DNA of 64,000 bases from Bacteroidales bacterium (GTDB lineage: Bacteria; Bacteroidota; Bacteroidia; Bacteroidales; UBA932): NCBI GenBank assembly GCA_009777095.1, contig WRMN01000004.1, forward strand, positions 1 through 64,000, read 5' to 3'. The notes under the pieces were generated by a model, which did not search any database, was not told the origin of the DNA, and saw only the letters and a list, made by a program, of their open reading frames with translations. Positions 1 to 8,206 of the stretch are shown piece by piece; the first letter of the stretch is position 1, and each line of letters starts with the position of its first letter. The position numbers and the translations under genes were made by a program.

Positions 1-22
1 AGTACTTTAAAGCTACTTTTAA

Positions 23-56
23 ATGATTATGGCGGGATTAATCCCGCCATAATCAT
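23..56. repeat. Perfect 34-bp palindrome ATGATTATGGCGGGATT/AATCCCGCCATAATCAT
   Basis: Base-by-base symmetry around 39/40. Confidence 0.9.
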
Positions 57-115
57 CACCACTTTTGACTATTAATGAAAAAAAGAGCTATTTCATCACC
101 ACTTTTGACTATTAA
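53..115. repeat. Two direct copies of TCATCACCACTTTTGACTATTAA (53-75 and 93-115)
   Basis: Exact 23-bp match, start-to-start distance 40 bp. Confidence 0.9.
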
Positions 116-121
116 GCCCCG

Positions 122-205
122 TTTTACAACATGGAACGTCCTCATCAGGGAATAGAAAATGTGCCGCCGGTGAAAAGCTACAGTCCTGTTGGAAAGGTGT
201 CGTAA
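122..205 (+). pseudogene. C-terminal remnant of an rve/DDE integrase-type transposase
   Basis: Frame reads ...FYNMERPHQGIENVPPVKSYSPVGKVS*; YNxxRPHQG is typical of IS3/IS481-type transposase C-termini. An in-frame TAA lies just upstream and there is no N-terminal part. Confidence 0.65.
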
Positions 206-218
206 TGAATTGCGATTC

Positions 219-262
219 AAAGCGGAACTTCGTTTCGGCGCGCCATCACTCCGTTCCGCTTT
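219..262. terminator. Inverted repeat AAAGCGGAAC...GTTCCGCTTT (IS end or terminator-like hairpin)
   Basis: 10-bp perfect arms 219-228 / 253-262. Confidence 0.5.
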
Positions 263-304
263 GTGAAAAATGAAATAAAAAAAGTATTATTTGAAAAAAT
301 GTAT

Positions 305-312
305 TAAATTTG
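305..312 (+). promoter_or_regulatory. Bacteroidota -7 box TAAATTTG upstream of the pentapeptide-repeat gene
   Basis: Matches TAnnTTTG. Confidence 0.4.
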
Positions 313-425
313 CAATGCTAAACCTGCAAAGCGTCACTTAAGAACCGACGAAAAATGGTCTAACAAATAGGAAGCACAACACTTTAAACATTATGAAGAA
401 GTTTTTATATAATTTATAACTTAGT

Positions 426-1940
426 ATGGTTGCTATTAATGACATTTATTTTACATTACTTTATGTTGTTTCTGGTCTACTAACAATCATATCTTCTGTT
501 ATTTATTTTGTTTCTTGGCTTAAAAAACGTAGAAGGGAAGAGACAGAAAAACAAGATAGAAAACGGGAAGAATTACATAAAGCACAAAATGAACAATTCA
601 ATGTTCAAATTGAAAAACAGAACGAACTAATACAAATTCAGCAAAAACAATTGCGTGAAACTCGTTTTTCGTCTGGCGTTGAACAATTGGGTAACGAAAC
701 GGAATCTACTCGTATTGGCGGAGCCAATAACCTCTATTTCCTTGCAAACGAATTTCCGGAAGAATATCTCCAACTTGTTTGCGAAATTCTTTGTGCCCAT
801 ATCCGTATTGTAACGGGGGAAAAAAAATACCAAGAAAAACATAAAAAGGAGCCTTCAAACGAGATTCAAGCTATTTTAAGTATACTATTTAAAAGGGATA
901 ATAATCATAAATGCATTTTTGACAGATGTAGTAAGAATCTTTCAAAATCTTTTTTATGCGGATTTAATTTTTATTTTGGCACTAGAAGCGAGGTTGAGTT
1001 AGAGGGAATAAAGTATTTTGTAAAAATGAGTATGGTTGATTCAGATTGTACCAAAGATTTTTATGATTATGCTACTATAATAAACCTTGTCGATTTCGAT
1101 GGCGCAACATTATACAATATTGATTTCGATGCTGCCGAATTAAACAATGTTGATTTTAAGAATGCTGAGTTACTCAACAATATTAATTTCAGATATGCAA
1201 AATTAAATAATGTAACCTTCAAAAATGCAAAATTAATAGGTAAGAGTGATTCAGAAAATATATGTTTTTCTGAGGCTACATTAAGCGATGTAGATTTCGA
1301 AGAGGCCACATTAAATAATATAGACTTCAACAACGCAAAAATAAACGATGTCCGTTTCAGAGAAGCTAAATTAGACAATGTCTTTTTCAAAGGAGCCAAT
1401 TTAGCCAAGTTTATTTCAGAAATAGCAGAGATGAGCAGAGTTGATTTCAATAAAGCAACATTAAAGAATGTGTTTTTCGATGGCGCAGAATTGCACATAT
1501 ATGGCGATAATATTGATGACCCTTTTCACGGTGTTCATTTTTTTGATGCAGAATTAAGCAATGTTAATTTTGGAGGAGCAAAATTATATTGTACAGATTT
1601 TGGGTGTACTAAATTTTTAAATAATATCCGTTTCGATAATGCTGAAATACGTGGATGTTGGTTTTCAGATGCTGAATTAAATGATGTTCATTTCAAAGAA
1701 GCAAAATTTAGCAAGCTTCAAATTATAGATACCGAATTGGATCATGACCGTATTAACAAGGTCGATTTCTCTGGAGCCGTACTATGTGATATTGATTTTT
1801 CTAACGCCGAACTACATGATATTGATTTTTCAGGAACAGAATGTGAGAATGTAAATTTTAAAAACACTGTTTTTGAAGACTGTAGCTACGAAGATATTAC
1901 AGATTATGGTCGTTCGCTTGAATTAACGAAAATAGCGTGA
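426..1940 (+). CDS. Membrane-anchored pentapeptide-repeat protein
   Basis: N-terminal hydrophobic helix, charged coiled-coil-like stretch, 'EQLGNETESTRIGGANNLYFLANEF' module, then many A(E/K/T)L..V.F..A repeats. Confidence 0.85.
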   Translation: MVAINDIYFTLLYVVSGLLTIISSVIYFVSWLKKRRREETEKQDRKREELHKAQNEQFNVQIEKQNELIQIQQKQLRETRFSSGVEQLGNETESTRIGGANNLYFLANEFPEEYLQLVCEILCAHIRIVTGEKKYQEKHKKEPSNEIQAILSILFKRDNNHKCIFDRCSKNLSKSFLCGFNFYFGTRSEVELEGIKYFVKMSMVDSDCTKDFYDYATIINLVDFDGATLYNIDFDAAELNNVDFKNAELLNNINFRYAKLNNVTFKNAKLIGKSDSENICFSEATLSDVDFEEATLNNIDFNNAKINDVRFREAKLDNVFFKGANLAKFISEIAEMSRVDFNKATLKNVFFDGAELHIYGDNIDDPFHGVHFFDAELSNVNFGGAKLYCTDFGCTKFLNNIRFDNAEIRGCWFSDAELNDVHFKEAKFSKLQIIDTELDHDRINKVDFSGAVLCDIDFSNAELHDIDFSGTECENVNFKNTVFEDCSYEDITDYGRSLELTKIA

Positions 1941-2127
1941 AAATTTTAACATAGTAAACCCAGTCCCGAACAGGGCTTCTTTTCTTATTAGACGTTTTTT
2001 TAAGACAAAGGTTCAAAACCATAAATAATTTTCAACCTTATCATCTGAAAACAAGCTAATTAAAACAAATTTTATTAGCTTATTTTACTTCCTCGCCCCT
2101 TCAAATATTGGCATAAGTCAAAAATCC

Positions 2128-2191
2128 ACCAGTAATTTTACCAGTGGGCTACTGGTATTTTTACTGGTGCTCTACTGTCAATTTTACTGGT
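2128..2191. promoter_or_regulatory. Phased array of ACCAGT/ACTGGT hexamers (putative operator array)
   Basis: ACCAGT 2128, 2140; ACTGGT 2151, 2163, 2186; degenerate ACTGTC 2174; spacing 11-12 bp. Confidence 0.55.
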
Positions 2192-2212
2192 GCATATTAA
2201 AAATATGCCCCC

Positions 2213-2220
2213 TAACTTTG
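2213..2220 (+). promoter_or_regulatory. -7 box TAACTTTG of the SPFH gene
   Basis: TAnnTTTG, 40 bp upstream of the preferred ATG at 2260. Confidence 0.5.
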
Positions 2221-2259
2221 CGGCAAAAAACAAAATCAACAATTAACAAAATTACTATT

Positions 2260-3588
2260 ATGGGATTTATTAAAGCATTCGCAGGGGCAATCGGTGGCAC
2301 ATTTGCCGACCAATGGAAAGACTTCCTGATGCCCAAACCCGGCGTTCCGGGAACAGCAGCCTTATTTGAAGCAGTACCGCAAGGTCAAAACGCAGGTCGC
2401 GGCTCAAACACCAAAGGCTCGAAAAACGTTATTACTAACGGCAGCAAAATCATTGTGCCGGAGGGAACGGCGCTCATCACCTTTCAAGATGGAGCCATTA
2501 CCGGTTTCATCGCCGAAGCGGGAGGATTTGAATACAGGTCGGACGACCAAAATTCAAAATCAATCTTCTCCGGAGATGGATTTTTATCGCCTCTTGTTAA
2601 AACTTCCTGGGAAAGGTTTAAGTTTGGCGGACAACCGGGAGCGCAACAATTAGCGTTTTACGTTAATCTAAAAGAAATTCCAAACAATAGATTTGGAACA
2701 CAATCGGAAATCTATTGGGACGACGCTTATCTCGGAGCGCAAGTCGGAGCGGTTACACGCGGTACCTATACCATGAAAATAATCGACCCGATACTCTTTG
2801 TGAAAAACTTTGTGCCTGCCCAATATTTGCAGCCCGACGCCCCTGTATTCGATTTTGCGGATATGGACAACGATGCGGGATCGCAATTGTTTAATGAAGT
2901 GGTAGGCAGTCTGTCGGCTGCATTTTCAAATTACACCAACGACCCCAGCAAAGGCAACCGCATCACTAAAATTCAAGGCGATCAGATTGGTTTCGCACAA
3001 TCATTGACGCAAGCCGTTGAAGACGGTTATCAATGGAAATCAGACCGTGGATTGGAAATAGTAAAAGTGGCCTTGGTAGCCATTGAATATGACGAGGATA
3101 CGAAAAAATTGCTGAGCGACGTCAAAAAAGCAGACGCTTTATCAGGCGCGCGCGGAAGTTCGTTCATGCAGCAATCGGTTGCCCGCGGTATGCAGGCAGT
3201 AGGTGAAAATCCTACCGGTGGCGGCGGAATGGGAATGGCATTTATGGGAATGGGAATGGGAGCAGCAGGAAACATGATGGGAGCTACGCAGCAGCAAGAG
3301 GCAACACCCCAATCGCAGTTTATTCAAAACCAACCCATGCAGCAACAGCAGCAAGCGCCGCCGCCAATGCCGCCGCAACAACCAATGTTTCATGCGATGC
3401 TGGGTGGCGTGCAACAGGGACCCTTCGCCATGGAGCAATTACAGCAAATGGCACAAGCAGGACAGTTGACACCGAATACATTGGTTTGGTGCGCCGGAAT
3501 GCCCGCCTGGGCTGCCGCAGGGACAGTACCGACCTTAGCTGCCGTATTTGGCGCAGTTCCGCCTCCACCTCCTCCGCCAATAATGTAA
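2260..3588 (+). CDS. SPFH-domain ('virion core protein'/YdjI-like) protein with C-terminal GYF_2-like domain
   Basis: MGFIKAFAGAIGGTFADQWKDF..., Q/M/G-rich linker, then 'GGVQQGPFAMEQLQQMAQAGQLTPNTLVWCAGMPAWAAA'. Start moved from 2167 to 2260 because a promoter-like box lies in between. Confidence 0.8.
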   Translation: MGFIKAFAGAIGGTFADQWKDFLMPKPGVPGTAALFEAVPQGQNAGRGSNTKGSKNVITNGSKIIVPEGTALITFQDGAITGFIAEAGGFEYRSDDQNSKSIFSGDGFLSPLVKTSWERFKFGGQPGAQQLAFYVNLKEIPNNRFGTQSEIYWDDAYLGAQVGAVTRGTYTMKIIDPILFVKNFVPAQYLQPDAPVFDFADMDNDAGSQLFNEVVGSLSAAFSNYTNDPSKGNRITKIQGDQIGFAQSLTQAVEDGYQWKSDRGLEIVKVALVAIEYDEDTKKLLSDVKKADALSGARGSSFMQQSVARGMQAVGENPTGGGGMGMAFMGMGMGAAGNMMGATQQQEATPQSQFIQNQPMQQQQQAPPPMPPQQPMFHAMLGGVQQGPFAMEQLQQMAQAGQLTPNTLVWCAGMPAWAAAGTVPTLAAVFGAVPPPPPPPIM

Positions 3589-3623
3589 TTGAGAATTAAT
3601 TAATAGTAATAAAACTAATAAAT

Positions 3624-4244
3624 ATGTCAACTGTTACAGTAACCATAAACGGTAAAATTGACCACGCAGTATGGTCGGCAGAACAAACGGCAACGGTATC
3701 TTTTAACCGCTTTCCCGCTTCTATTGAGGAATTTCTGCAGGTACGCGAACAAATCGGCAATGAGCCTCACGGCGCTATTGCCTTGCAGGTGATGGCTTAC
3801 GAAATGTATAGTCGGGACAAAACGCTCGGAAAGGAGTGTATCGAATTGAACAACCTGAGAACCAATGTCAATCAAACGGTAAGCCGTCTGAATGAACTGA
3901 ATCGTCCAAACGATACTTATTCGCGCCCCTATCAAATGGCGGCCTATCTGAAAGGCGCAAGCTGGCAAAACGGCTATACGCCCGATAAACCTTATACGGT
4001 AACAATAAGAACCAGACCGGGCGTGAAGCACGAAAACAGCAATACCTTTCAAGCGATGATTCTTTATTTGGACATCAACGTTGAAGGCGGAAAAGACAAG
4101 GTATGGAGTCCGGTCAGCGTCGTTAAAACGCTTAAACCCGGAGAGCCGAGCGAAGGAAAATATTTTATCGTAAACGACAGTTGCGATATGTATTCGCAGG
4201 TAAGAGAAGTTTCTTTTGCAAAACCCTTTGAAGGGTTGGATTAA
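3624..4244 (+). CDS. Conserved hypothetical protein associated with the SPFH/zinc-ribbon genes
   Basis: 206-aa ORF, compact spacing with neighbours; possibly a DUF6935-type protein (from memory, unverified). Confidence 0.75.
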   Translation: MSTVTVTINGKIDHAVWSAEQTATVSFNRFPASIEEFLQVREQIGNEPHGAIALQVMAYEMYSRDKTLGKECIELNNLRTNVNQTVSRLNELNRPNDTYSRPYQMAAYLKGASWQNGYTPDKPYTVTIRTRPGVKHENSNTFQAMILYLDINVEGGKDKVWSPVSVVKTLKPGEPSEGKYFIVNDSCDMYSQVREVSFAKPFEGLD

Positions 4245-4281
4245 TTTAATAAAAATAAAAATTGATAAATAATAAATTATC

Positions 4282-5661
4282 ATGGAAGAAGCAAGAATTA
4301 TTCAAACGAATGAAGGCGCAAAAGACGGACAAAATAAATGTCCCAAGTGCGGAGCGACTGATATTTCGCTCAATATAAATAAAGGGCTTTTGACATGCAA
4401 TTTTTGTCGGCACGAATTTGAGCCGGAAAAAGCGGCAGGTTTAGAGAGCGATCTAAGCACATTGGAAGGTCAGATAATTGGCTCAGGTGCTCAAAACATA
4501 GCAGCAGATGCCAACGATGTATTAACCTTTAAATGCAGCAGTTGCGCTGCGGAGGTGGTCATTGATACCACCTCGGCATTGCAGGCGCGATGCCACTGGT
4601 GCCGCAACACCTTATCGGTGAATCAGCAAATCCCCAACGGTGCTGTGCCCGACGTCGTTTTACCGTTTAAGATAAAAAAAGAAGAGGCTCAAGGCAAGAT
4701 TGAAAAGTTTGTAGCCAAACGCAAGTTTTTTGCCCACCCGCAGTTCAAAAAGGAATTTACTGCCGACAATGTGATGGGCGTTTACCTGCCCTACATGGTA
4801 GTCGATGTGAATGCGCACGCAAATCTTTCGGGTCAGGGCGAACATCAGGTCAAAAGCTATAGCCGCGGAGCAGGAAAAGACAGGGAAACATTCTATGATG
4901 CAGATTTATATAATGTGGAACGGGAATTTGATATAGTTGTTGACGGATTAACCGTTGAATCAAGCGCAGACAAATTAAACAGTAAGGCAAGCAATAAAAC
5001 AAACAACATTATCAACGCGATTATGCCTTTTGATATTGAAAACAGCCTTAAATGGAATGCTAACTATTTAAAAGGCTACACCTCCGAAAAAAGAGATACC
5101 AATATCGAACAGTTAAAGGGACGTGTAACTACGCAGACAAAAGATATAACGCGCCATAAAGCGAACGATACCTTAAAAACATACGACCGCGGCGTTGCCT
5201 GGCACAGGGAAGATCTGGTGGTGAAAGGAGAGCAATGGAAAGCGGCCTATTTTCCTGTATGGCTGTACAGTTATCATCAAAAAAACAAAAACCTGCTCCA
5301 TTATGTAGCGGTCAATGCACGAACAAAAGAAACGATGGGAAGCGTACCCATACATCAGCTCAAATTATTTGGCGTATCTGTTCTTGTAGAGATAATAGGT
5401 TTTATTCTTTTTTTGATAACAATGCCTTTTTTAGTCTTGGAAAACAGCGATGACAGTTACAGTTGGATTTTCTTAACCTTAGGTTTTATTTTCTACGGTT
5501 TTATGTATGCAAGATACCGCAATAAAGGCGTACGTCATTACCACGAAAAGGAAACCAAGGCAACAATGGCCAACCTGCGAAAGAAAGATGAATTTGTTCT
5601 TACAAGAAAAGGGCTTAAGAACAAAACAATGGAAGGAGCAAATAATAAAACAGTCAGATAA
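4282..5661 (+). CDS. TFIIB-type zinc-ribbon protein with C-terminal transmembrane segments
   Basis: CPKCGATD...CNFC, second CSSC...CHWC ribbon, hydrophobic helices near the C-terminus. Confidence 0.8.
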   Translation: MEEARIIQTNEGAKDGQNKCPKCGATDISLNINKGLLTCNFCRHEFEPEKAAGLESDLSTLEGQIIGSGAQNIAADANDVLTFKCSSCAAEVVIDTTSALQARCHWCRNTLSVNQQIPNGAVPDVVLPFKIKKEEAQGKIEKFVAKRKFFAHPQFKKEFTADNVMGVYLPYMVVDVNAHANLSGQGEHQVKSYSRGAGKDRETFYDADLYNVEREFDIVVDGLTVESSADKLNSKASNKTNNIINAIMPFDIENSLKWNANYLKGYTSEKRDTNIEQLKGRVTTQTKDITRHKANDTLKTYDRGVAWHREDLVVKGEQWKAAYFPVWLYSYHQKNKNLLHYVAVNARTKETMGSVPIHQLKLFGVSVLVEIIGFILFLITMPFLVLENSDDSYSWIFLTLGFIFYGFMYARYRNKGVRHYHEKETKATMANLRKKDEFVLTRKGLKNKTMEGANNKTVR

Positions 5662-5702
5662 TTATGATTTTAAAAACAAACAACCCAAATAAAACAAACA
5701 AA

Positions 5703-7385
5703 ATGAAAAAAAATCAATTTTTTAGAGTAATGATGGCGATAGCTTTCATGCTCGCAGTAAATTTCAGCGCCATTGCGCAAACAAGAACGCTGGAGAGACA
5801 GCCGGCGCGCACGCCTGCAACGCAACCTGCCGCAACAGTTACCAACACCACGCCAACGGTGCAGCCAATGACAAATACTGCGCTCGGACGCGGTATTGAC
5901 ATCACCAAAGCCGCTACGGTTTCCAGTAAGTACATCTATTTTAACAGACCCATAATAGATGTGGATAAACTGAATGCGGAAAAGAGAATTGTCCAAAACT
6001 CCGGTTTGGGCAAAACACAGGAAACCACCATTTCTGTGGCAAATACGGTAAAAGAGATGAGCGAAAATTTTTCGTCTAAAAACAAAGTCAGTTACAAGGG
6101 CGCTTTCTCTGTGGACGTAGCAGCCAATTATTCGCAGGCGAAATCGTCTAAAACCGAATCCAAAGTTGCCAAGTATAATGTGCAAATTGTGATGATGCGG
6201 GAGTATATCAATGCACCCGACGCCAAAAACCTGTCGAACTATTGGACGGCGCAGTTTAAAACAGATGTGAGTACCAAAACTGCCACACAACTGCTTGATA
6301 CCTACGGGTCGCACATGATTGCACGATGCAACTGGGGAGGCGTCATCGAAGCCTATTATACCTACGTAGGTTCGACCATTACGAGCGATTCGGAAATTGA
6401 AGCCACCATCAAAGGTTCTTTTGCAGGATTAAGTGCTTCATCAATAAACAAAAGCGAAAAAAAATACAAAAACTTCTCGGAGAATACCTATTTTAAATTT
6501 ATTAAAGATGGCGGCGGCAACATTGATGCAGGTACGGATTTAGGTAAATTCGTTGACCAATTGAACAACTGGATGAAAGGGCTTGCTACAAACAATATGG
6601 CTGCCTGTGGTTTGGACGGTGTATTTGATGAAACAAATGCCATGATTCCGCTCTGGAAAATCATCGCTCCAGTGAATCCAACCAAAGCCAATGAAGTGCA
6701 GAAAGCATTTGAGACAAGGCTTGCGGCTTCCCAAACAGTTATTAACGGATTCCCCACCGGACAGGGAATCATCAACGGTTTCAGCGTATTGCGGTTTCAT
6801 CTTAAAAACAGCGGCGATGAGAAGCAATATCAGGCCTTTCTGAACTCAGGCAATTCAACCTTTCCTTATACCGTATTGAATGACCTCACAAACAGGGCTA
6901 ACGGACCCGATATTTTTACGCCCGAAGTGGTTTGGAATAAAAACAACGACCCCTTTCTCGATGCCGATAAAGATGCTTCCGAATCAAAGATTTTCACGGT
7001 GTACAGCAAAATGATTACCGATAAAGCCGAAATGGGCTATACGGAAATTCTTGCAGCTAAAGCAGGAGACGCCCTGAAACATATTCCGGCAGGTTTTGTC
7101 AAGATTGCAACGGTAAGTTACAACCAGTGTGGTGGTTGCGACGATATTTTTCTTTATGGCAAAAAAGCCAAAAAAGGAGACTGGGTGATTGACCATGTGG
7201 GCGGTATTTCGGGTAGAAGCGTCAGCACATCGCTCCCGCCTTCAACCAATCCTAACGAACAATGGAAATGGGTTGAGATGGTATATAAAAGCGGTCTTAC
7301 GAAGGGTGAACCCGGCGATTTGAATAATGACGCCTGCAAAACCAAGGTACACTTAATCATGCACAGAATTAAACTGCCGAACTAA
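5703..7385 (+). CDS. Secreted MACPF-domain (perforin-like) protein
   Basis: Signal peptide MKKNQFFRVMMAIAFMLAVNFSAIAQ; MACPF signature 'YGSHMIARCNWGG' (about 6300-6341). Confidence 0.8.
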   Translation: MKKNQFFRVMMAIAFMLAVNFSAIAQTRTLERQPARTPATQPAATVTNTTPTVQPMTNTALGRGIDITKAATVSSKYIYFNRPIIDVDKLNAEKRIVQNSGLGKTQETTISVANTVKEMSENFSSKNKVSYKGAFSVDVAANYSQAKSSKTESKVAKYNVQIVMMREYINAPDAKNLSNYWTAQFKTDVSTKTATQLLDTYGSHMIARCNWGGVIEAYYTYVGSTITSDSEIEATIKGSFAGLSASSINKSEKKYKNFSENTYFKFIKDGGGNIDAGTDLGKFVDQLNNWMKGLATNNMAACGLDGVFDETNAMIPLWKIIAPVNPTKANEVQKAFETRLAASQTVINGFPTGQGIINGFSVLRFHLKNSGDEKQYQAFLNSGNSTFPYTVLNDLTNRANGPDIFTPEVVWNKNNDPFLDADKDASESKIFTVYSKMITDKAEMGYTEILAAKAGDALKHIPAGFVKIATVSYNQCGGCDDIFLYGKKAKKGDWVIDHVGGISGRSVSTSLPPSTNPNEQWKWVEMVYKSGLTKGEPGDLNNDACKTKVHLIMHRIKLPN

Positions 7386-7554
7386 ATTAGTGGTTAGTGA
7401 TTAGTGATTAGTGGTTAGTGATTAGTTGTTAGTGAAAGGTATAGATTGCTTCGTACCTCGCAATGACGAAAAAACAACCTTCATCAAATCAAATAAACAA
7501 TTAAACAAATAAACAAATAAACAGTTAAACAGTTAAACAATTAAACAAATAAAC
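7386..7554. repeat. Low-complexity spacer: TTAGTGATTAGTGG-type repeats then AAACAATTAAACAAAT heptamer-like repeats
   Basis: Visible tandem units immediately upstream of the ATG at 7555. Confidence 0.85.
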
Positions 7555-8079
7555 ATGAAAAAAATCTTACTGATTGCAGCAATAGTCGGCGCAGCGCTGG
7601 CAGGCTGCTCGAAAGACAACGGCGGCGAAGAACCGCAAGTAACCAACTCCTACACCTACGACGGACAGGTGTTCGAGGTTAAATGGGCAAGGGGTGTTTA
7701 TGTTACAAACGGTGACGGTAGCCAAAGTGTAGTAATAGGTCTCTGCCCTGTAGTACCCGCAGGTAGTAGTATATGGGACGAACCCGACTTATTGGTTATA
7801 GGAGTGTGGGACGACCTGCTCGGGCAAAAAGCCTCTTTCAATCAGAGTTACGACAAAAATTATGCTCTTTCTGGCGACCTCGCAATAGGTGGAACTTATT
7901 ATGGTTTCGGCGACGAGAGTTACCCCTCTAATGCAAATCTGTCAGGCAGCGACAACTGGGTGCAGCTTACCAAACAATCTGACGGCACCTTTACGCTCGA
8001 ATTCAGCGTAGTCTTATACGGCAAACCTTTCACAGGCAAATGCAGCGGCATACAGGAAGACGACGGCTGGTGGTATTAA
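7555..8079 (+). CDS. Small lipoprotein
   Basis: Lipobox MKKILLIAAIVGAALAGC. Confidence 0.8.
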   Translation: MKKILLIAAIVGAALAGCSKDNGGEEPQVTNSYTYDGQVFEVKWARGVYVTNGDGSQSVVIGLCPVVPAGSSIWDEPDLLVIGVWDDLLGQKASFNQSYDKNYALSGDLAIGGTYYGFGDESYPSNANLSGSDNWVQLTKQSDGTFTLEFSVVLYGKPFTGKCSGIQEDDGWWY

Positions 8080-8206
8080 TAGTGGTTAGTGATTAGTTGT
8101 TAGTTGTTAGTGATTAGTGATTAGTGGTTAGTGATTAATCAACCTTCATCAAATCAACAAATAAACAATTAAACAACTAAACAGTTAAACAATTAAACAA
8201 ATAAAC
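8080..8206. repeat. Second copy of the TTAGTGATTAGT / AAACAATTAAAC spacer
   Basis: Same order of repeat types as 7386-7554. Confidence 0.85.

Noticed and set aside
53-115. Possible CRISPR array start (two 23-bp repeats 40 bp apart)
   Set aside because: Only two copies, 17-bp 'spacer', no cas genes in the window; better explained as direct repeats of an insertion scar, though the window truncates the left side.
340-375. GTCTAAC resembling an integron attC core site upstream of the pentapeptide gene
   Set aside because: No convincing partner core site or paired attC structure after the gene; short motif expected by chance.
3030-3580. Long minus-strand ORFs antisense to the SPFH gene (also 3627-4283, 1067-1498, 13952-14722)
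   Set aside because: Mirror frames of strongly coding plus-strand genes, low-complexity translations, no recognisable domains.
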